Origin: Leishmania martiniquensis | Taxonomy: Eukaryota > Euglenozoa > Kinetoplastea > Trypanosomatida > Trypanosomatidae | NCBI RefSeq assembly: GCF_017916325.1 | Contig: NC_090164.1 | Location: forward strand, 698,501 to 762,500 | Direction: 5' to 3' | DNA: 64,000 bases | Shown: positions 53,601-63,230 of the stretch, in pieces | Layout of the letters: every line of letters begins with the position of its first letter | Position numbering within the stretch: position 1 is the stretch's first letter | Translations under genes and position numbers: made by a program | Notes under the pieces: generated by a model | What the model saw: only the letters and a program-made list of their open reading frames with translations | Database searches by the model: none | What the model was told of the DNA's origin: nothing

Positions 53601-54327
53601 AGCTGCCGTCCCCGTACTCGAGCTCTGCCTCGCCAATACTGTTGGCTTGCGGCGCGTCTCCATCAAAAGCACCTTGGTAGCGAACAGGACGAGCTGCAGG
53701 TGCAGCGCCCGTGTCCGGCCTGTGCAACAGCCATTCGCCGAATCCCTGGCGCTTTCCTGCACTCCAGGCGCCACTGTAGACGTCTCCGTTAGCGTAGATG
53801 CACCTCCCATGCTTCCCGCTGCGCATCCCGTTCTGGAAGCTGCCGGTGTACTCAGTGAAATTGTCCACGTTACATGCACCGCGCAGGGTCCCTGTCCCGT
53901 TCATCTCGTCCTCTCTCCACTCGCCTTCGTAGACCCGGCCATTGGTAAACTCGCAGCGCCCCTTGCCACTGCGCTTCCCGTCTTTGAATCCACCTGCGTA
54001 CTCGTAGCCGTTGACTCCAGGTACTCTCATGACGCCCGTACCGTGCGGCAGCCCTCCCTTCCAGTCCCCGTCGTAAACAGCTCCACAAGAAGTCCATGTG
54101 TAGCGCCCCTTCCCATCCTTGACGGGCTGGCGATCCTTGTCGTGGACGTAAAGCGCCTCGCCGTGGTATGTGTCTCCGTTCGAGAACGTGCGATCCCACA
54201 AAGATCGAACGGCGGCACTGGCCGATGTCGTGGAGGCGGAGGCAGCTGTAGTTGTCACGGCGCTGCTGGGTGGCGCGCACAGAGCGGCGTTCGACTTGGA
54301 GGATGGCACTGCCGTTGCTTTTGGCAT
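50602..54327 (-). CDS. MORN-repeat protein, 1241 aa
   Basis: The ATG at 54327 begins MPKATAVPSSKSN. From about residue 48 to 850 the protein is built of roughly two dozen MORN-type repeats with the pattern G-x-x-Y-x-G-x-W/F-x-x-G-x-x-x-G-x-G; clear examples are VYDGDWKGGLPHGTGVM, VYEGEWREDEMNGTG, TYTGQWARGLPHGEGTW and KYEGQWLAGQPHGLGV. Several copies are degenerate or split by Pro/Ala-rich inserts. Residues about 880-1110 are Ser/Pro/Arg-rich and probably disordered. The C-terminus (about 1130-1241) is predicted helical with a short coiled coil (EIYQLTEAMRELNERIWQLRF, shown here only in part as EAMRELNERIWQL). MORN arrays form rigid rods and bind lipids or other proteins; in trypanosomatids such proteins occur at cytoskeletal structures near the flagellar pocket. 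The specific role of this one is unknown. Confidence 0.88.
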   Translation of the reverse strand: MPKATAVPSSKSNAALCAPPSSAVTTTAASASTTSASAAVRSLWDRTFSNGDTYHGEALYVHDKDRQPVKDGKGRYTWTSCGAVYDGDWKGGLPHGTGVMRVPGVNGYEYAGGFKDGKRSGKGRCEFTNGRVYEGEWREDEMNGTGTLRGACNVDNFTEYTGSFQNGMRSGKHGRCIYANGDVYSGAWSAGKRQGFGEWLLHRPDTGAAPAARPVRYQGAFDGDAPQANSIGEAELEYGDGSFYTGGIDAQMRRHGKGVHRLASGDVFEGSFAQDQRVGRGVLHGSDGSVCEGHWYRDQLDGDVRITFAVPPSSFDSASYSTAYETNSRATSSAFVAWLLRLNQPEHVAHPMKTYHGPCVAGIFTGDCAVITYMDGSSYNGAVRNGVPHGAGVLRDRPLPPPTGVHGIDSGECARKRLPATCVPLRLLLTLTCYEGTFSNGEADGNGTGEWRTDASAPQAAPTSSPADAPITPPNFMRALAAGLRCWDPALYGQLDGTYTGQWARGLPHGEGTWRWSDGSRYCGAVAHYVPSGAGTLTGASSIQYTGDLREGQAEGSGLWEDKVRGLKYEGQWLAGQPHGLGVATLLAVASPPALQASTPTLSVSSRVYEGTWANGKPSGQGREYAFEDRRQLVFEGGYVDGYRDGEGTFFFGVEDETTGGASLPPPPVPSLPHYLKYRGTFRRGVPGGGPGCLTLRNKTKVEGWFDAQLQPLAGRDVSILSGSKAWTFKGVYDAAKHSGCGVVTFANGDVYDGEVEDTSFGDGQWQQPLFNLQRHGCGIYKFVEGNRLRCTWMHNVLHGAGTYTSADGVQTERNYADGVLTGEAVAAIAEGGSSGSGGGVHIEVDRGVVTGNVFTPENEFPNTLSAEALKSRMPDLQQKSKLQSRKRQPFAFMRKGEARQASAAGEAALVGCAASTGTSTPTPAQRRSPQRHSKDAKRRLVSAPNPANQKLSPRTSAVGSASPSDAAANRGGGGSSPPRAGYQASLPSAKVMPSAPSPSHPTPLYSLRRPQRRCSNPLSTVLTASSADGTSPITTTPPSARLPFDRRSKGGGGGGATSPTTSAYLTRFQVGIRQLDSIARSCSPTPSAVSEYLTPTAAGSSCPVTTPAQSGSRGRLSSALLAGRVQEAQQRKHRPITGSLKALMDAASAIRSIRDDEIYQLTEAMRELNERIWQLRFTLASREGADGGGNGEGKRAYAKAALPTKGEGKRSSTSKEALAALVQERRAIMERLQHVVNTQE

Positions 54328-55384
54328 GAAGGCGTGTGAAGAAGCGAAAACAATAAATAGAAGGGTGGTCCACGAAGAGTGGCGTCGAGACGGACATGAA
54401 GAAGGGGACGCGATAGGGCGGAGGCCCTAACCCCCCTCCAAGCCTCCACGAAGGATGCAACGATGGGGCTTGTGCTGCTATGATACCGTCGTGCCCCCAG
54501 TACGCCAGGGGCAGACAAGAGGGGCGTGTCTGTGTCAACAGACGCTACGGCACGGAATAGATGTGTATCGATGATGATGGCAAGACCCCTGCGACACATG
54601 AGCGCAGCTATCAGAGACGCACCGCTTCGTCCCGTCGGAGTCGTAAGAAAGTGGGATGGGTACGACTTAGAGTTCGCTACTTCATACCCGACACATAGCT
54701 GTATGTGTGTGTGTGTGTTGGGGGGGGCTGTGTGTCGAGGTGGCTGAGGCCGTGCAAGTCGCGCGGGCCGATGGGCGATGTCACCGCATCGGTACAAAGG
54801 AAGAAGAGGGAAGAGAACAAAAGGGGGGCGGCAAAGACGTTCAGAGGCGACTGTCTGGTGAACGTGAGGAGAGGTGAAGACCGCCGAGCGCTCAGGGAGG
54901 ACGGTGCATGACGGTGCGACAAAGCAGTGCGGGCACTCCTGCACTTCCTCTCGTGCACCGGCGCATCTCCTCCCTTCCTTAGGAGGCGGCGCGTGCGCGA
55001 CACACACACACACACTGTTGATGTTGCCTGCGTGCTTGTGCTCATGAGTGTCGATGTGCTTCTCAGACTGTGCGAAGACAAGCACGTGAGAGGCGGCCGT
55101 GGCAGATGTGATGGGCTTAGTGGGGAGAGCAGAGGAGGCGAGGCAAGCAGACAGAACAAGCAGCGCAAACGAAGCGGCATAAAAGAAGAAACGCACGCAA
55201 TGCGCGTGAGAGCGGATAAGAGAGGCAGATGACCGTTGAACTCGGGGACAGACGAAAGGAAGCGAGGAGAGGCGGGGGTTCATGACGCCTCCCCTGGTGA
55301 GCGTGGATGACGTGACGCGTGGCCTGAAAACCCTCTGCGGCACTCACGAGACGCACCCGAGGACGGCAAGTGGCGCATGGAAAT
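54328..55384. other. Intergenic region, no gene seen
   Basis: Leader of the MORN gene and 3' UTR of the MSH5-like gene. GT and CA repeats lie at 54703-54720 and 55000-55016, and a G-run is at 54720-54728. A 362-codon minus-strand frame crossing into the MORN gene (54255-55343) is low-complexity and was not called. Confidence 0.55.
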
Positions 55385-58300
55385 TTATGGCGAGCGATGC
55401 AGCATGCGCAATGTCGCCTCCCAGTAACGCAGCAGCTCCTCATCGAGGCCACACTGGCGGCCTATGGCAGGCCCAGCCCCCAGCTGGGTACTTCGATGTT
55501 GCTCCCAGTCCTGTTGTCGACGCCTTCCAAGATGAGGCGTGAGGCAGATAGGCTGGTACGTCGGCGTCACGTCCACTGGCAATACGACATCGCTACTGCT
55601 TGCGACCTGCGACGAGGTCGACCTCTCATGGCTGGCGCGCAGGCTCTCGATGCCCGTCAGGTCATCCTGTTCGCCGGCGTAGGTGATGTGAGACTCCATC
55701 TCGTAAACCTTCACCCACTCCAGGGGAAGCGGGGCGTCTGCTGCCTGAGCGAGAGAAATACGCTCGCGCCGCTCTTCTCGCGCGAGAGCCTCACAGGAGA
55801 TCGGCGTACCTGCGGCAGTGGCGCCTGTGCGCTCCGCTCCCGTGTCATGGCCACTGTGAGCTGGCAACGCCGCTGCTCCGCAACCACATGCGTTGCTCAT
55901 GGCGGGAAGCCCAGACGCGGACCGCTTCCCTGGAGCCTCCAGCATCTCGACAAGGTGCGTAGCGCAAACGACAAGCGGTGCATAGCGGCTACCGGGCCCA
56001 CCACCGTCACCGCATTCCTCACCCCCGTCTGCGAAGTACCGTAGAGTTGCCTTCAGTAGAGCACAGCCGTCCTCTGGGGAAGTGCCGCGCCCGAACTCGT
56101 CCAGCAACACAAGCGCACGCCCTGCCGCTTGAACGCGACCGAGCGCGTTGATGTGGGCTGCCTGAAGTGCCCGCTGCTGGCCAGCGACAAAGTGCAGCAC
56201 GCGATGAAGCGCCACACACTCGCCGTAGAAGCTACCCGGAGCGGCAGCCGGCCAGGCCGAGCGCGGAGTTGTAGCAGAGGAAGGAGCAAAGACCGACGAT
56301 GATGGGGCGAAAATGCTGTTGATGAGGCTCAGCCTTGCCATGCCCGCTGGGACGTAGCACCCTAAATGCGCAAGAAACACAATGTGCGCCACAGCTCCCA
56401 TGAGCACCGACTTCCCGCTACCGTTGACGCCAAGCACCAAGCAAACGCGCTCCGTCGAGGTGCGCAGGCGGAGTGAAAAAGGAATGAGCTGCTGCATCCC
56501 CACATGTCGTGAGAGGAGGGGGTGCCAGCCGTTCTCGATCTCGAGGATGCCCTCGTCCACATCCTCAGATGGCTCATCGCTTCGCACGCCGCAGCCAGAG
56601 GCTGGCGTCACGATCTCTGGCCGACACCACCCCTCCTGCGCCGAAACGCGAGCAAAGCTCAGCAGGCAGTCCACCTCTCCCAGCGCGCGAGTGGGCCGCA
56701 GAAGGTGAAGAGAGCTGTACAACAGTGACGTGTCCAGCTCGCGTCGCACCTGTTCCTCGCGCTGCTGCACGCGTCGCTGCAGGTCGCCCACCCAGACGTC
56801 CAGCTCCTCCATCACTGCAGACTTGAAGCAGTACTCGCCAGTCTGAGTTGCGTGGTGCAGCTGCCAGCCGAAGGACTCTGCCATCACGGAGCGAACTCGC
56901 TCCAAAGCCGCCGTGTGAGGAGGAAGTGCTGGATTGCCGCTAGTTGGGCCAGCAGCCTCGTAGCCTGCGTCATCGCTGCGCGACAGAGGTGGTCCGCCTT
57001 CAGCGTCGTCACCGTCTTCGCCGCCCAGGCCGTCCTCGTCAGCCGCGCCCGTGAACGGCAACACTGCTGCCAGCTCCGCCGCTGGAATGCATAGCAAATA
57101 CCCGTGCGGCACTGTATACACGCAGCGCAGAGAGAGCCTCGCCCGTAGCGTCCACGGAAGTTCTGCAAAGGCAGCCTCTGCTTTAGCCTGCAGAGACAGC
57201 CGCAGCTCGCGAAAACGGGTGCGCAGCTCGTCAAGCACCGCGTCCGCCCCGTCACAAATACGCACAGCGCTATGCATACCTCCGTCGAAGGAGGAAAACG
57301 CCGCCGCCGTTGGGGCAGCAGGGTAATCCGTCTGCCGATCCTGCCTCGCATAGGCAGCACCGCAATCGCGCCGGCGTCCTGCCACCCCAGCCACTGTGGC
57401 AACGAGGGACGCTGTCATCTCCCGCAGCGGCTCCACAACAATGCTCTGCAGGAGCGCGTACAGTCGACTTACGGCATGGGCGACGGTGGCCAGCAGCTCC
57501 TGCACAGTTATGACGGCTCGCATGGTGTGGTAGAGCGACACGTAGTGCTTGTGAAGCGCCCGGCCCGACCGCATCAGTGTGAAAACATGCGTCGTTGAAT
57601 GCACTTTGTGCAGTGCGGCTCGCAGTCGGGTGGCAATGTCGTGATGCAAAGGGTTGACAAAGAAAGCGATGACGGACTGGCGTGTCTCAATCTCAGCCGC
57701 GTCGCAGCATGGCAGGGCGATCCACTGTCGCAGCATCGCTCTCCCCACAGAGCTCTGCGCTGTGCTCAGCAGCCCCCGCAGCGAATCGCCTTCCTTCGCG
57801 CGCCCACTGCATTGCCCACTGCTTGGGTGGCGCTCCGTGCGGGTGATCTGCAGCGCCTCGGCACAGGCGTCGTCAAGGAAGAGTGCATGCAGCACATCGC
57901 GCTCAACGACGTCGGCCACATTCGACTGGACTGCAGCGACAAACTGCAGCAGCGCCGCCATCGAGCACATCATTGCGGTTTTCTCTGTATGAAAACGCGC
58001 GGCTAACTCGTGCTCCTGCGCGGGGTACATGGCCGCGAGGCGAGGGAGTGCTTCGGATCCGCAAAACGCCGTCGCAGAGCTCAACCGGATCACCTCGACC
58101 GGCATCTGCTCCGCCACGAGCGCGATCAAATCGCCCAGCGCCTCGCTACCGGTATGCGGGAGCAGAACCTGTGGCTGGTGCACCTGCAGGTAGCGCACCA
58201 ACCACAGCAAGCTCGGCGGTATGTCTTCGTGAGCAACAATACGAATGTCGCCGCGGCTACCGGCGGCGTGGGCGTGCGTGCGATGCCGTGTGAATTCTGC

Positions 58301-58708
58301 AAGGCCGCGCTGCGACGGGTCTGCGGCTGCTGGTGTTCGTCCGCCGCGTCTCTGTCGCACCATCTCGCCGGCCACCATGTACACCGGCACCTCGAAGACT
58401 TCGATGCGACATTCAGCACACAGGAAGCGAGCCACACCCACACTGGCGGCGCACCAGCACAGCGCTGTCACCTCCGCCGAGGGTGGGCCGGTGGTCGCAT
58501 CATCACCGTCCTCGCCCCTGTCCTCACTGTCGTAGTCCGAGTCACTGCTGAACTGCACCCCACCGCCCGCATCGTCACCTCTGCAGGCATACTCCATAAC
58601 GCCATCAGCAGCGCGCTGCATGACAGCAACGCGCGGAGGCGCGAAGAAGTAAGGACGGGATGCTGTTCTTTTTTTTCGCGTTGTGTTACGGACAGGAATG
58701 GGGGGCAT
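55385..58708 (-). CDS. MSH5: MutS homologue, MSH5-like
   Basis: The frame opens at TTG 58741; the first ATG is at 58708, giving about 1107 residues, and a later ATG at 58621 is possible. The core domain of MutS proteins is seen near residues 310-380 (STAQSSVGRAMLRQWIALP, then a run ending in FFVNP), and the ATPase domain near the C-terminus. Walker A reads GVNGSGKS near residue 763, where relatives have GPN-x-x-GKS. The segment after it (HIVFLAHLGCYVPAG) and Walker B plus D-loop (VLLDEFGRGTSPEDG near 870) fit MSH5 better than MSH2-MSH6, as does the lack of an N-terminal mismatch-recognition domain. MSH5 pairs with MSH4 and stabilises crossover intermediates in meiosis. The tail (AGPAIGRQCGLDEELLRYW) resembles a helix-turn-helix dimer region. 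Extra length over animal MSH5 is due to Ala/Ser/Gly-rich inserts. Confidence 0.8.
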   Translation of the reverse strand: MPPIPVRNTTRKKRTASRPYFFAPPRVAVMQRAADGVMEYACRGDDAGGGVQFSSDSDYDSEDRGEDGDDATTGPPSAEVTALCWCAASVGVARFLCAECRIEVFEVPVYMVAGEMVRQRRGGRTPAAADPSQRGLAEFTRHRTHAHAAGSRGDIRIVAHEDIPPSLLWLVRYLQVHQPQVLLPHTGSEALGDLIALVAEQMPVEVIRLSSATAFCGSEALPRLAAMYPAQEHELAARFHTEKTAMMCSMAALLQFVAAVQSNVADVVERDVLHALFLDDACAEALQITRTERHPSSGQCSGRAKEGDSLRGLLSTAQSSVGRAMLRQWIALPCCDAAEIETRQSVIAFFVNPLHHDIATRLRAALHKVHSTTHVFTLMRSGRALHKHYVSLYHTMRAVITVQELLATVAHAVSRLYALLQSIVVEPLREMTASLVATVAGVAGRRRDCGAAYARQDRQTDYPAAPTAAAFSSFDGGMHSAVRICDGADAVLDELRTRFRELRLSLQAKAEAAFAELPWTLRARLSLRCVYTVPHGYLLCIPAAELAAVLPFTGAADEDGLGGEDGDDAEGGPPLSRSDDAGYEAAGPTSGNPALPPHTAALERVRSVMAESFGWQLHHATQTGEYCFKSAVMEELDVWVGDLQRRVQQREEQVRRELDTSLLYSSLHLLRPTRALGEVDCLLSFARVSAQEGWCRPEIVTPASGCGVRSDEPSEDVDEGILEIENGWHPLLSRHVGMQQLIPFSLRLRTSTERVCLVLGVNGSGKSVLMGAVAHIVFLAHLGCYVPAGMARLSLINSIFAPSSSVFAPSSATTPRSAWPAAAPGSFYGECVALHRVLHFVAGQQRALQAAHINALGRVQAAGRALVLLDEFGRGTSPEDGCALLKATLRYFADGGEECGDGGGPGSRYAPLVVCATHLVEMLEAPGKRSASGLPAMSNACGCGAAALPAHSGHDTGAERTGATAAGTPISCEALAREERRERISLAQAADAPLPLEWVKVYEMESHITYAGEQDDLTGIESLRASHERSTSSQVASSSDVVLPVDVTPTYQPICLTPHLGRRRQQDWEQHRSTQLGAGPAIGRQCGLDEELLRYWEATLRMLHRSP

Positions 58709-59237
58709 GCCCCTAAGCCCCGTCACCTGACCTATAGGCAAAGAAAGTCACGGGTGGGAGCGTAAAAACCGCCCAGCGCTGCTGAAACCGTTAGACAAAG
58801 CGCACATTCGCAGCACGTCTGCGCGAGCGTCAACGGCCCCGGCGGCGAGTGGCGTCGAACAGCAGAGGAAGGGTGGGGGTGCGGAGACGTGTGTCGCGAC
58901 AGGGGTGCAGACGGAAAGATAAAGAGAGAGAGTTCGCCAGCGTGAAAGCCGCAAGAGGATGCGCTACGAGGGTACACGAGAGACGATGCTCTCGGTAGCC
59001 CAGCAGAGGGCGATAACGACGCCGAAAAGCGGGGGGCTTCATGTCCTCCTTCCCCCCATATGTGCGCCTCTGTGGCACGCACACACACACACACGGGGAG
59101 AACGAGAGGCACACATGCCCGCATACACAATGCACCCCTTACCCACTGTGAGGAAGATGGCACATCTGACGTTTCTGTGGTCGCCTCTCCATACCCCTCA
59201 TCAAAGCGAAACCCAACAACACAGAGGAACACTAAGG
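58709..59237. other. Intergenic region between the MSH5-like gene and the H2A array
   Basis: This holds the leader of the MSH5-like gene, with a CA run at 59081-59094. The H2A repeat unit starts at 59238. No gene is seen. Confidence 0.55.
58732..58733 (-). promoter_or_regulatory. Predicted trans-splice acceptor AG for the MSH5-like gene
   Basis: The coding strand has TTTCTTTGCCTATAG just upstream of the ATG at 58708, giving a leader of about 23 bases. Another candidate lies further upstream. Confidence 0.4.
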
Positions 59238-59467
59238 CAGAGAGGCATAGGGAGAAAGAGAAGTGGAACACAGAATCAAAGAAAGCGAACAAAAACATTT
59301 GAAGAGAGTGTGTATCTATGAAGGGAGAGTGGGATGAGATTGCACGTGTGCGAGTGTGGGTGTATCTCAGAGCACGCGGGCGAGAGGCACGCGCCTGAGC
59401 GCGCCCCTCACCTTTGCACGTCAAGCACGCGCGCTCATCCAAGAGGAAAGGAGGGAGGGGGTGTGCC

Positions 59468-59866
59468 TTAGGCTCGCGGCGTCGCCTTGGTCTTCTTGCC
59501 GCTCTTCTTCTTCGCGATCGCCTTGTGAACGTTCGGCACAACGCCGCCGTGCGACAAAGTCACCTGCTTCAGCAGTGCGCCAATGTCGTCGTCGTGGCGC
59601 ACAGCCATCATCACGGTGCGCGGGTTCAGGCGGTGCGGGTGCTTCTTGCTCTGCGTGGCGGCCTTCACGGACAGCTCCAGCAGCTCCGCAGTCAGGTACT
59701 CCAGCACGGCGGCCATGTACACCGCACCAGCAGAGCCGATGCGGCGAGCGTACTGGCCGCGGCGCATGATTGAGCCCACGCGGCCTACCGGGAAGATCAG
59801 GCCGGCCTTCGCGGACTTGGACCCGCTCTTGCGGGGCGCCTTCTTCGCGCTGCGGGGAGTGGCCAT
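59468..59866 (-). CDS. H2A: Histone H2A, copy 1
   Basis: The ATG at 59866 encodes 132 residues. The histone fold is clear: [21 protein letters not shown] for helix 1 and loop (abbreviated here to [15 protein letters not shown]), [18 protein letters not shown] for helix 2, and [21 protein letters not shown] toward the end (seen as [12 protein letters not shown]). The acidic-patch glutamates of helix 2 and an acidic DDD turn are kept. N- and C-terminal tails are Lys/Arg-rich and end KATPRA, without an SQ motif, as in trypanosomatid H2A. The product packs DNA in the nucleosome with H2B. Frames extend upstream of this ATG but the universal MATPR start fixes it. Copy 1 ends the array next to the MSH5-like gene and shares its 3' flank with copies 2 and 3. 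Confidence 0.97.
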   Translation of the reverse strand: MATPRSAKKAPRKSGSKSAKAGLIFPVGRVGSIMRRGQYARRIGSAGAVYMAAVLEYLTAELLELSVKAATQSKKHPHRLNPRTVMMAVRHDDDIGALLKQVTLSHGGVVPNVHKAIAKKKSGKKTKATPRA

Positions 59867-60659
59867 GGCTGCAGGGGGTAGAGTGGTTGGGCGGGGGAAG
59901 GGGTGAGGTTGTGAAACGGAGAGCGAGACGGTTTGCTGAAGCGGCAAAAGGCACGAGTGCTGGCAAGGCAACGATCCGGTATGTGTGTTGGTGCCAATGC
60001 CACATAGTAGATGGTTGAGCAGCAGCAGCAGCGGTAGCCGAAGCGCCAAGATGCAAAGCACAAGAAAAGGCGTAAGATGCGTGGAGACAGTAGGAAGAGC
60101 GACGACTTCGAATGGAGAGAAGGGCCGAGGTCAGGCCTGCACTGCGTGTCGCCCTCGAGGAGAGCGGAGGGGTTGATCCGACCAAGGGGTAGAGCTTTCA
60201 TCGCAGGCGCTCCCTCTGAAGAGGGGGGAAGCGCAGGTCGGCTATGTTGCCGGTATCATGCTTCTCACCAGACGCGCGAATACGAGGAGGACCAAGATAT
60301 CCCATACGCACCGCCGCGAAGAGCGCACTTCGATAGTCCCCTCTCCTTCCTTGAAAGGCTCGTCATGGCCTCTGAGCCACCCCCATGACCTACAGGCACT
60401 GCCGCTGCTACGCGCTCTTGACGGCTTCAGGAACATGCCCGCAGAGGCACCGCTAGCGGAGTCCTCTGCGTCATGCACGAATCTGAGAAGAGAGCGCTGC
60501 ATCCCTGAGAGAGCTGTACGCAAGCGCCGACAGGTCAGCATCTCCCGTCACCTCTTTTTCACTCACTCAGCTTCCTTCTTGTGTGCCCGCCTTCTTGGCA
60601 TAGAGAGAGGCAAAGAGATGTCATTGACAGGACGAGAGGCCGATGAAACTAACAGAAGA
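59867..60659. other. H2A intergenic spacer 1
   Basis: Spacer between copies 1 and 2, repeated at 61289-62081. The coding strand just before the H2A ATG is a C-rich tract ending in CTGCAG (AG complement at 59869-59870), only two bases from the ATG; an acceptor further upstream, near TTCAGC at about 59936, is an alternative. A GCA repeat is at 60017-60028. Confidence 0.5.
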
Positions 60660-60889
60660 CAGAGAGGCATAGGGAGAAAGAGAAGTGGAACACAGAATCA
60701 AAGAAAGCGAACAAAAACATTTGAAGAGAGTGTGTATCTATGAAGGGAGAGTGGGATGAGATTGCACGTGTGCGAGTGTGGGTGTATCTCAGAGCACGCG
60801 GGCGAGAGGCACGCGCCTGAGCGCGCCCCTCACCTTTGCACGTCAAGCACGCGCGCTCATCCAAGAGGAAAGGAGGGAGGGGGTGTGCC

Positions 60890-61288
60890 TTAGGCTCGCG
60901 GCGTCGCCTTGGTCTTCTTGCCGCTCTTCTTCTTCGCGATCGCCTTGTGAACGTTCGGCACAACGCCGCCGTGCGACAAAGTCACCTGCTTCAGCAGTGC
61001 GCCAATGTCGTCGTCGTGGCGCACAGCCATCATCACGGTGCGCGGGTTCAGGCGGTGCGGGTGCTTCTTGCTCTGCGTGGCGGCCTTCACGGACAGCTCC
61101 AGCAGCTCCGCAGTCAGGTACTCCAGCACGGCGGCCATGTACACCGCACCAGCAGAGCCGATGCGGCGAGCGTACTGGCCGCGGCGCATGATTGAGCCCA
61201 CGCGGCCTACCGGGAAGATCAGGCCGGCCTTCGCGGACTTGGACCCGCTCTTGCGGGGCGCCTTCTTCGTGCTGCGGGGAGTGGCCAT
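60890..61288 (-). CDS. H2A: Histone H2A, copy 2 (Ala7 to Thr variant)
   Basis: Identical to copy 1 except that codon 7 is ACG instead of GCG, so the N-terminus reads [11 protein letters not shown]. The change adds a hydroxyl residue in the unstructured tail beside two lysines, a region open to modification. Its flanks match those of copy 1 base for base as far as I can read. Confidence 0.97.
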   Translation of the reverse strand: MATPRSTKKAPRKSGSKSAKAGLIFPVGRVGSIMRRGQYARRIGSAGAVYMAAVLEYLTAELLELSVKAATQSKKHPHRLNPRTVMMAVRHDDDIGALLKQVTLSHGGVVPNVHKAIAKKKSGKKTKATPRA

Positions 61289-62081
61289 GGCTGCAGGGGG
61301 TAGAGTGGTTGGGCGGGGGAAGGGGTGAGGTTGTGAAACGGAGAGCGAGACGGTTTGCTGAAGCGGCAAAAGGCACGAGTGCTGGCAAGGCAACGATCCG
61401 GTATGTGTGTTGGTGCCAATGCCACATAGTAGATGGTTGAGCAGCAGCAGCAGCGGTAGCCGAAGCGCCAAGATGCAAAGCACAAGAAAAGGCGTAAGAT
61501 GCGTGGAGACAGTAGGAAGAGCGACGACTTCGAATGGAGAGAAGGGCCGAGGTCAGGCCTGCACTGCGTGTCGCCCTCGAGGAGAGCGGAGGGGTTGATC
61601 CGACCAAGGGGTAGAGCTTTCATCGCAGGCGCTCCCTCTGAAGAGGGGGGAAGCGCAGGTCGGCTATGTTGCCGGTATCATGCTTCTCACCAGACGCGCG
61701 AATACGAGGAGGACCAAGATATCCCATACGCACCGCCGCGAAGAGCGCACTTCGATAGTCCCCTCTCCTTCCTTGAAAGGCTCGTCATGGCCTCTGAGCC
61801 ACCCCCATGACCTACAGGCACTGCCGCTGCTACGCGCTCTTGACGGCTTCAGGAACATGCCCGCAGAGGCACCGCTAGCGGAGTCCTCTGCGTCATGCAC
61901 GAATCTGAGAAGAGAGCGCTGCATCCCTGAGAGAGCTGTACGCAAGCGCCGACAGGTCAGCATCTCCCGTCACCTCTTTTTCACTCACTCAGCTTCCTTC
62001 TTGTGTGCCCGCCTTCTTGGCATAGAGAGAGGCAAAGAGATGTCATTGACAGGACGAGAGGCCGATGAAACTAACAGAAGA
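61289..62081. other. H2A intergenic spacer 2
   Basis: Repeat of spacer 1 at the 1422-base period. No additional gene is seen in either spacer; a 161-codon plus-strand frame within it overlaps the 3' flank and was not called. Confidence 0.5.
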
Positions 62082-62311
62082 CAGAGAGGCATAGGGAGAA
62101 AGAGAAGTGGAACACAGAATCAAAGAAAGCGAACAAAAACATTTGAAGAGAGTGTGTATCTATGAAGGGAGAGTGGGATGAGATTGCACGTGTGCGAGTG
62201 TGGGTGTATCTCAGAGCACGCGGGCGAGAGGCACGCGCCTGAGCGCGCCCCTCACCTTTGCACGTCAAGCACGCGCGCTCATCCAAGAGGAAAGGAGGGA
62301 GGGGGTGTGCC

Positions 62312-62710
62312 TTAGGCTCGCGGCGTCGCCTTGGTCTTCTTGCCGCTCTTCTTCTTCGCGATCGCCTTGTGAACGTTCGGCACAACGCCGCCGTGCGACA
62401 AAGTCACCTGCTTCAGCAGTGCGCCAATGTCGTCGTCGTGGCGCACAGCCATCATCACGGTGCGCGGGTTCAGGCGGTGCGGGTGCTTCTTGCTCTGCGT
62501 GGCGGCCTTCACGGACAGCTCCAGCAGCTCCGCAGTCAGGTACTCCAGCACGGCGGCCATGTACACCGCACCAGCAGAGCCGATGCGGCGAGCGTACTGG
62601 CCGCGGCGCATGATTGAGCCCACGCGGCCTACCGGGAAGATCAGGCCGGCCTTCGCGGACTTGGACCCGCTCTTGCGGGGCGCCTTCTTCGCGCTGCGGG
62701 GAGTGGCCAT
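62312..62710 (-). CDS. H2A: Histone H2A, copy 3
   Basis: Protein identical to copy 1. Its 3' flank is shared with copies 1 and 2, but the 5' flank diverges directly before the ATG (GCTGGAGAGG on the plus strand at 62711 on, against GCTGCAGGGG in the others). A different leader and splice acceptor are therefore expected, with the pyrimidine tract formed by the complement of about 62716-62745. Confidence 0.97.
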   Translation of the reverse strand: MATPRSAKKAPRKSGSKSAKAGLIFPVGRVGSIMRRGQYARRIGSAGAVYMAAVLEYLTAELLELSVKAATQSKKHPHRLNPRTVMMAVRHDDDIGALLKQVTLSHGGVVPNVHKAIAKKKSGKKTKATPRA

Positions 62711-63230
62711 GGCTGGAGAGGAAAGAGAGGGAGGGGGTTGGGATGGCGGGTGCGCACGAGTGCGGACTGAAAGAATGACCGTGTGTGGCTAAGTACTGGG
62801 CTGTACCACAGCGGCAAGAGAGGGCCCGCGTAGCCACGAGACGAAGGAAGAAGAGCGAGGGAGAGGAGGTAAGGGGGAGGTGTGGGCACATCAGCTGCAG
62901 CGCTTGCCCCGCGCGCAATGGATTGCTTGAAAAGCGGTAGAGGAGAGTGCGAGAGCACGTGCGCCTGGGCGCCAGTCTGCACTGGTCGGCACCGAGGGCT
63001 ACCATTCATCGTGATGCAGCAAGTTTTAGACCGAGCCTACCCCGGGACTCGTACCCTTTGCCGGAGAGAGGAGAGAAAGCCAAAATGGCCATTGAGAGAC
63101 CAAAAGATAATAAGATGAAAAGAGAATCTCTATGGAAGCATATTGTGCCTCACCGCCGGCACAGGCGGGGCGCCTGAGCGCGTAGTGGCGCCGCTCTGCC
63201 ACGGACCCTGCACGCTCACCACCGCAGGAC
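62711..63230. other. Unique spacer between H2A copies 3 and 4
   Basis: This 520-base spacer is not found between the other copies. It holds the distinct leader of copy 3 and the distinct 3' flank of copy 4. No gene is seen. Confidence 0.55.

Larger units (their letters stand above)
59238..62716 (-). repeat. Tandem 1422-bp histone H2A repeat units
   Basis: Units start at 59238, 60660 and 62082 with an exact 1422-base period. The first two are full length and, by eye, differ only at 59848/61270 (C to T). The third stops matching just after its H2A start codon at about 62716. Each unit holds the 3' flank, the H2A coding region and, in the full units, a shared 5' flank. The fourth H2A gene lies outside this period. 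Confidence 0.9.

Noticed and set aside
54255..55343. A 362-codon minus-strand frame overlapping the MORN gene start
   Set aside because: It is low-complexity, in a different frame from the MORN gene, and covers the expected leader.
60258..60743. A 161-codon plus-strand frame repeated in the H2A spacers
   Set aside because: It is conserved only because the 1422-base unit is duplicated, is antisense to the array, and its end is a Lys/Arg-rich translation of the H2A 3' flank.
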